DNA from: Caprimulgus europaeus
Taxonomy: Eukaryota > Chordata > Aves > Caprimulgiformes > Caprimulgidae
Length of the DNA: 64,000 nt
Direction: 5' to 3'
NCBI GenBank assembly: GCA_907165065.1
Contig: OU015532.1
Coordinates: 46,539,839 to 46,603,838 of the forward strand
A program made the translations under genes and the position numbers. This document shows positions 60,661 through 64,000 of the stretch, in pieces. How positions within the stretch are numbered: position 1 is the stretch's first letter; each line of letters starts with the position of its first letter. The notes beneath the pieces are model-generated. The model was given only the letters and a program-made list of their open reading frames with translations, searched no databases and was not told the DNA's origin.

Positions 60661-61160
60661 ACATCCAAAATAATCTTGATTTTCCTCACGTAAGAAATTA
60701 TACAGATTGCCATCATTTACGTGGTGATGATCTCTGTGGAGTACTGAGAGAGAAAACATTAATTTTTCTACAGTACCTGTAATTTATGTTTTAAGACCAT
60801 TCAGAAGGGAAGCTGGCTGAGGAAGGGGGAGCTGTTCCACCTGCTCTGCATTATTAACAGCTTGGGTTTTGCTCACTGCTGTAACTGCTCACCTTGGGCT
60901 CCTCAGCAGAGGAGACCACAGAAGGAGCTGCAAGGTCTGCGCTGTCTGCTGACCCTGTAGTCTTGGCTGGTAAAAGTTTATTCCTATATTTTGTGATTTC
61001 AAACAAAAACATTTATATTTCATGCAAAGGCAACCTGGCTTCTTCCTTCCTACAAGTTTATAATGTGTTAGGTAAAACACTTTTAATTTCTTTTTCCTTT
61101 CCCAAAACTACAAATGTTTCTCCTCAAATGGCTTATTATCGTGCATTAGCAACAAGGATG

Positions 61161-61312
61161 TGTCCTGGGACAGAGCTAGGTTTTATTTTAGTAGCTAGAA
61201 CAGCGCTGGGGTTTGGTTTCAGGTGGGATTTGTTATGAGAAGACCACTGATAACAGACCAATGTTTTAATTTGTCGCTGGAAGTTGAAGGACTTTGTGTT
61301 TTGCTGGTCTAG
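61161..61312 (+). mobile_element. Truncated LTR (first 150 bp only)
   Basis: It begins TGTCCTGG and matches the start of the LTR at 63198, including 'tttggtttcaggtgggattt', 'gttatgagaagaccactgat' and 'aggactttgtgttttgctgg', then stops after 'tctagacc'. The rest of the LTR is absent. It lies 2 kb left of, and in the same orientation as, the full-length copy. Confidence 0.9.
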
Positions 61313-63197
61313 ACCAAACCAGGGCAGGTAAGGCTGTATGATGAATTGTCTTGTAGAAGTGGGTATTTTTTTCCCTATTATTTTTAAGGAGTGTCTGCAG
61401 TGACTATTTCAGACTTAAGCAGCATACTTTAGATATTTCAATTTAAACAGAAAATCCTATCCTTTGTGGAAAGCAAATTTTGTTTAACAGATTGGTAACA
61501 CTTAAGTATAAGAAATTCCTTCTACCTTGTGATCTACCACAACACTTGAGTTTCCAAGTTGTGCCCATCATGTAATTTATTGTGGCATCTCGTGTACAGT
61601 ATGTGAGTGAGTGATGAAAGATGCTTTTTCTTTTGTGCTTCAAGGTATCAATTGTGGGGAAAAAAAAATCAATTTTTTGGGTTGTTTTTTCCCCATCCTC
61701 CATGAAAAGTGGATCCTTTTAAACTTAACACAGCAAAATTGGTGGCTGCGAGACTTTGGTGCTCTTGTACCCTCACTGTGATCTAATCTGGTTATGGGTA
61801 TGGCTACAGGAAAAGCATTCAGGTGATGGGAAAATGTGATATTTTAAGCATGTTCTCTATATGATTCTGTTAAATTAGTCAATGGAATGTCTGTAGTTTA
61901 CTGATTTAAAAAGAAGACAAAACAAAAGCCATGCTTGCCACGTTACAAGAGGATCTGGATCTGTCTGTAGATGTTCTGGGATTATAAAAAAAAATAAATG
62001 GGAAATATTTCCAGCACTAATGTTGTTCCCAACAAAACCTAGCTGATACTATTAGATATCAGAGCCCCTTCCACACATGCAGAGCAGGAAGTAAAAGAAT
62101 AAAAAGAAGTTTCTGATTAAATTACATCAAGACCACCTTCAGTTCAGTCTGGTTATCAAACACACGTGCATGTTTAGCACAGTTGCAGTAATATTTATTT
62201 ACATGTTTAAATTACATTAATTTGACTATTATTAATTAAAAGTATGTTCTTAGGCGCTGTCATCTTCAGCAACTTGGTGCTCTGTGGATTCTGTGTGCCA
62301 GGTTATTTAACAGAAAACACAACCCTATTTACAGAGGGAAAGCTCTGCTGTCTCATTTGTATGCCTCCAGTTAGCAGACTGCAGAGCTGCCTGACAGCGA
62401 AGCCACCAGGAAAGTTGTTTTGTCACCAGTTTGAAGGTCTGTTTGGAGCAGAAATAAGAATGTAGCCTGTGCATCACCAGATGTAAACTCCAAATGCAGT
62501 TTCTGGTTGGGATGATGTGATTGCTACTCATCAATTAGCTGAAGCTGCTGAAGTTTTACCCTAAATGTTGGCAAATGCCACACTTGTTGCATAATGGTCT
62601 TAAAGCTTTGATATATTTACATAAATCTTATAGCCAGCTTCTGGACATGAACAATAAAAACATACTGTCTGCTTTTGCTCTTCATAACTGCCCTTTACAA
62701 TAACAGAAACATCATCTGAGGTTGGATTTTTGCCCCAGTCAGAGTGTCCTTGGTTTTGCAGAGAAGGTTGAAGGAATGTTGAGCTGTGGACTCTTTTTTT
62801 CTCATCTGGTCCTGTGATCTTTGTTTTGGAGGTGAGGGGTATATCAAGATTGTTTATGTGATGAAATGACCTTGTTTTGAAGGAAAATGTTGATAGAATA
62901 TATTGCAATAATTTAGTTGTGCAACAGAAGAGGTATAAGAGAGTTGTACTTTTCACTGGTACCAAAAAGTGGTGTTAGAAATTCCCCGGTTTTGAGGTAT
63001 TGACATCAAACCAGCTGTTTTCTTGGTGCATTGGTGGAGTTGCTGCTGTTTTGCTGCCATCCTTCCAGCCCTTGTCTTTGTGGATGTTTCAGTCTGTTAC
63101 AGTTCTTTTGCTTGGTAAATGGTCCAAGCTGCTTTAGTACTAAAAACAAAAGCCAGACACTTTTGTGATTCTTCTGAGGTATATCCTGCACTTCTTG
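61313..63197. other. Unique non-coding DNA between two LTRs
   Basis: No retroviral gene motif, primer-binding site or polypurine tract is recognisable, so this is probably not the inside of a provirus. No other gene is supported. Confidence 0.5.
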
Positions 63198-63790
63198 TGT
63201 CCTGGTTTGTGGCTGGGCCAGAGCTGGTTTATTTTTAGTAACTACAGCAGTGCTTGGGTTTGGTTTCAGCTGGGATTTGTTATGAGAAGAACACTGACAA
63301 CAGACCGATGTTTTCAGTTGTTACTGGAAGTCGAAGGACTTTGTGTTTTGCTGGTCTGCAGGTGCAAGGTCTGGGGCAGAACAAGGAATATAAAAATTAG
63401 TAGTCTAGATTGGCATTTAGATATGCCAGTGGGATATTCCATGTCATATGCTGTCATGGTCAGTATATTAATGAGGATCTCATTTGGGCTCTGGCTCTCC
63501 CGGGATTGCGGTTTCGGTTCGGGATTGTCGCTCCTCCGGGATCGCGATCTGGGAACGGGCCGGGCTGGGTCGGTGGGTGGTGAGCAGTGGCACTGGGGGT
63601 CACCCATTTGCATATACTTTTTAATTACTTTTATTTTACTCTTGTTATTTTAAGTTTTATTTTATTTCCATTAGAAAATTGTTCTTATCTCACCCTACAA
63701 GTTTCCTCACCCCCCTGTTCTCTCCCCTATCCGAGGGGGAAGAGTGAGCGAGCGGCTGTGTTCGGCTGCCAGCCAAGTGAAACCACCACA
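63198..63790 (+). mobile_element. Full-length young solo LTR, CpG-rich
   Basis: It starts TGTCCTGG and ends CCACCACA, 593 bp. It carries a possible TATA element (tatatta, 63464-63470), a block at 63480-63575 with eleven CpGs, the 'gtcggtgggtggtgagcagt' block, the octamer ATTTGCAT at 63606-63613 and a T-rich poly(A) region. Retained CpGs mark it as the youngest member of its family here. The flanks (tcttg and ctcat) do not form a clear target duplication, so recombination between copies or an imprecise edge is possible. Confidence 0.93.
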
Positions 63791-64000
63791 CTCATTAGTG
63801 GAGCAAAGGGGCAGAATAGCTTTGGTAAAGTTGCATTTATGGTGTGAGGAATGAATACTGAGATTTTCAGCCATGGTTTTCTTCTCTAGGAAACTGCATT
63901 ATGCCTGAGAATAATTTCCAGCCTCCTTCCTGCATTTAAGTCGGGACCATAGTAACTACTCCTAATGTTTTCCTCATAAATGTTATGATAAATAGATTAA
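63791..64000. other. Unique non-coding DNA to window end
   Basis: Nothing recognisable. Confidence 0.6.

Larger units (their letters stand above)
56322..61160. other. Mostly unique non-coding DNA
   Basis: No gene. It contains an A-rich run at 57337-57363, the hairpin and SOX-like palindrome at 57604-57651, the 25-bp array at 58434-58573, a CTTT run at 59114-59134 and a TTTGG-rich run at 60617-60660. Confidence 0.5.

Noticed and set aside
63165..63653. 162-codon plus-strand open frame
   Set aside because: It reads through the young LTR, which is regulatory sequence and not coding.
61161..63790. A provirus bounded by the LTRs at 61.2 and 63.2 kb
   Set aside because: The left LTR stops after about 150 bases, the DNA between shows no retroviral motifs, primer-binding site or polypurine tract, and the outer flanks do not match.

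Overview
The window looks like nuclear DNA of a bird, probably a songbird or close relative. The evidence is the repeat content: many 5'-truncated CR1 LINE tails ending in the avian 3' signature (a 'cttccaac' block followed by 'attctatg' or 'attctgtg' octamers), and several avian endogenous-retrovirus LTRs that begin TGTCCTGG and end CCACCACA. The background is AT-rich and CpG-poor. I found no protein-coding gene, tRNA or rRNA that I can defend. The longest open frames lie in tandem repeats, CR1 tails or LTRs, and most of the others lack family resemblance or codon evidence. The window is best read as a gene desert or the inside of a very long intron.

Layout: 0.8-2.0 kb is a nearly perfect 15-bp minisatellite of 81 units. 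From 2 to 17.9 kb the DNA is mostly unique, with CR1 tails at 6.1, 9.8 and 14.5 kb, a strong 62-nt hairpin at 12.15 kb and an odd CpG-dense open stretch at 16.5 kb. An old solo LTR lies at 18.0-18.5 kb. Unique sequence follows to 27 kb, then an LTR on the minus strand at 27.0-27.6 kb with a TATA box, and a solo LTR at 29.4-30.1 kb with a nearly intact 5-bp target duplication. A pile-up of CR1 fragments in both orientations fills 32.0-35.2 kb.

Further CR1 copies lie at 37.2, 39.6, 48.2, 50.4 and 53.2 kb. A canonical RFX-type X-box sits at 40.6 kb, a pure (ATT)40 microsatellite at 41.1 kb, and an AT-only low-complexity block at 41.9-42.1 kb. A truncated minus-strand LTR lies at 46.5 kb. At 54.8-56.3 kb there is an uninterrupted 1,542-bp polypyrimidine tract built from successive 10-, 7- and 17-bp repeats. 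The right end carries a truncated LTR at 61.2 kb and a full-length, CpG-rich and therefore young LTR at 63.2-63.8 kb.

No genes work together here. The biology is that of transposon insertion and decay, two large tandem arrays with the same strand bias, and a handful of candidate regulatory or structured elements (X-box, homeodomain-core palindrome, SOX-like palindrome, POU octamers in LTRs, miRNA-like hairpin) that could be tested by conservation and transcript data.
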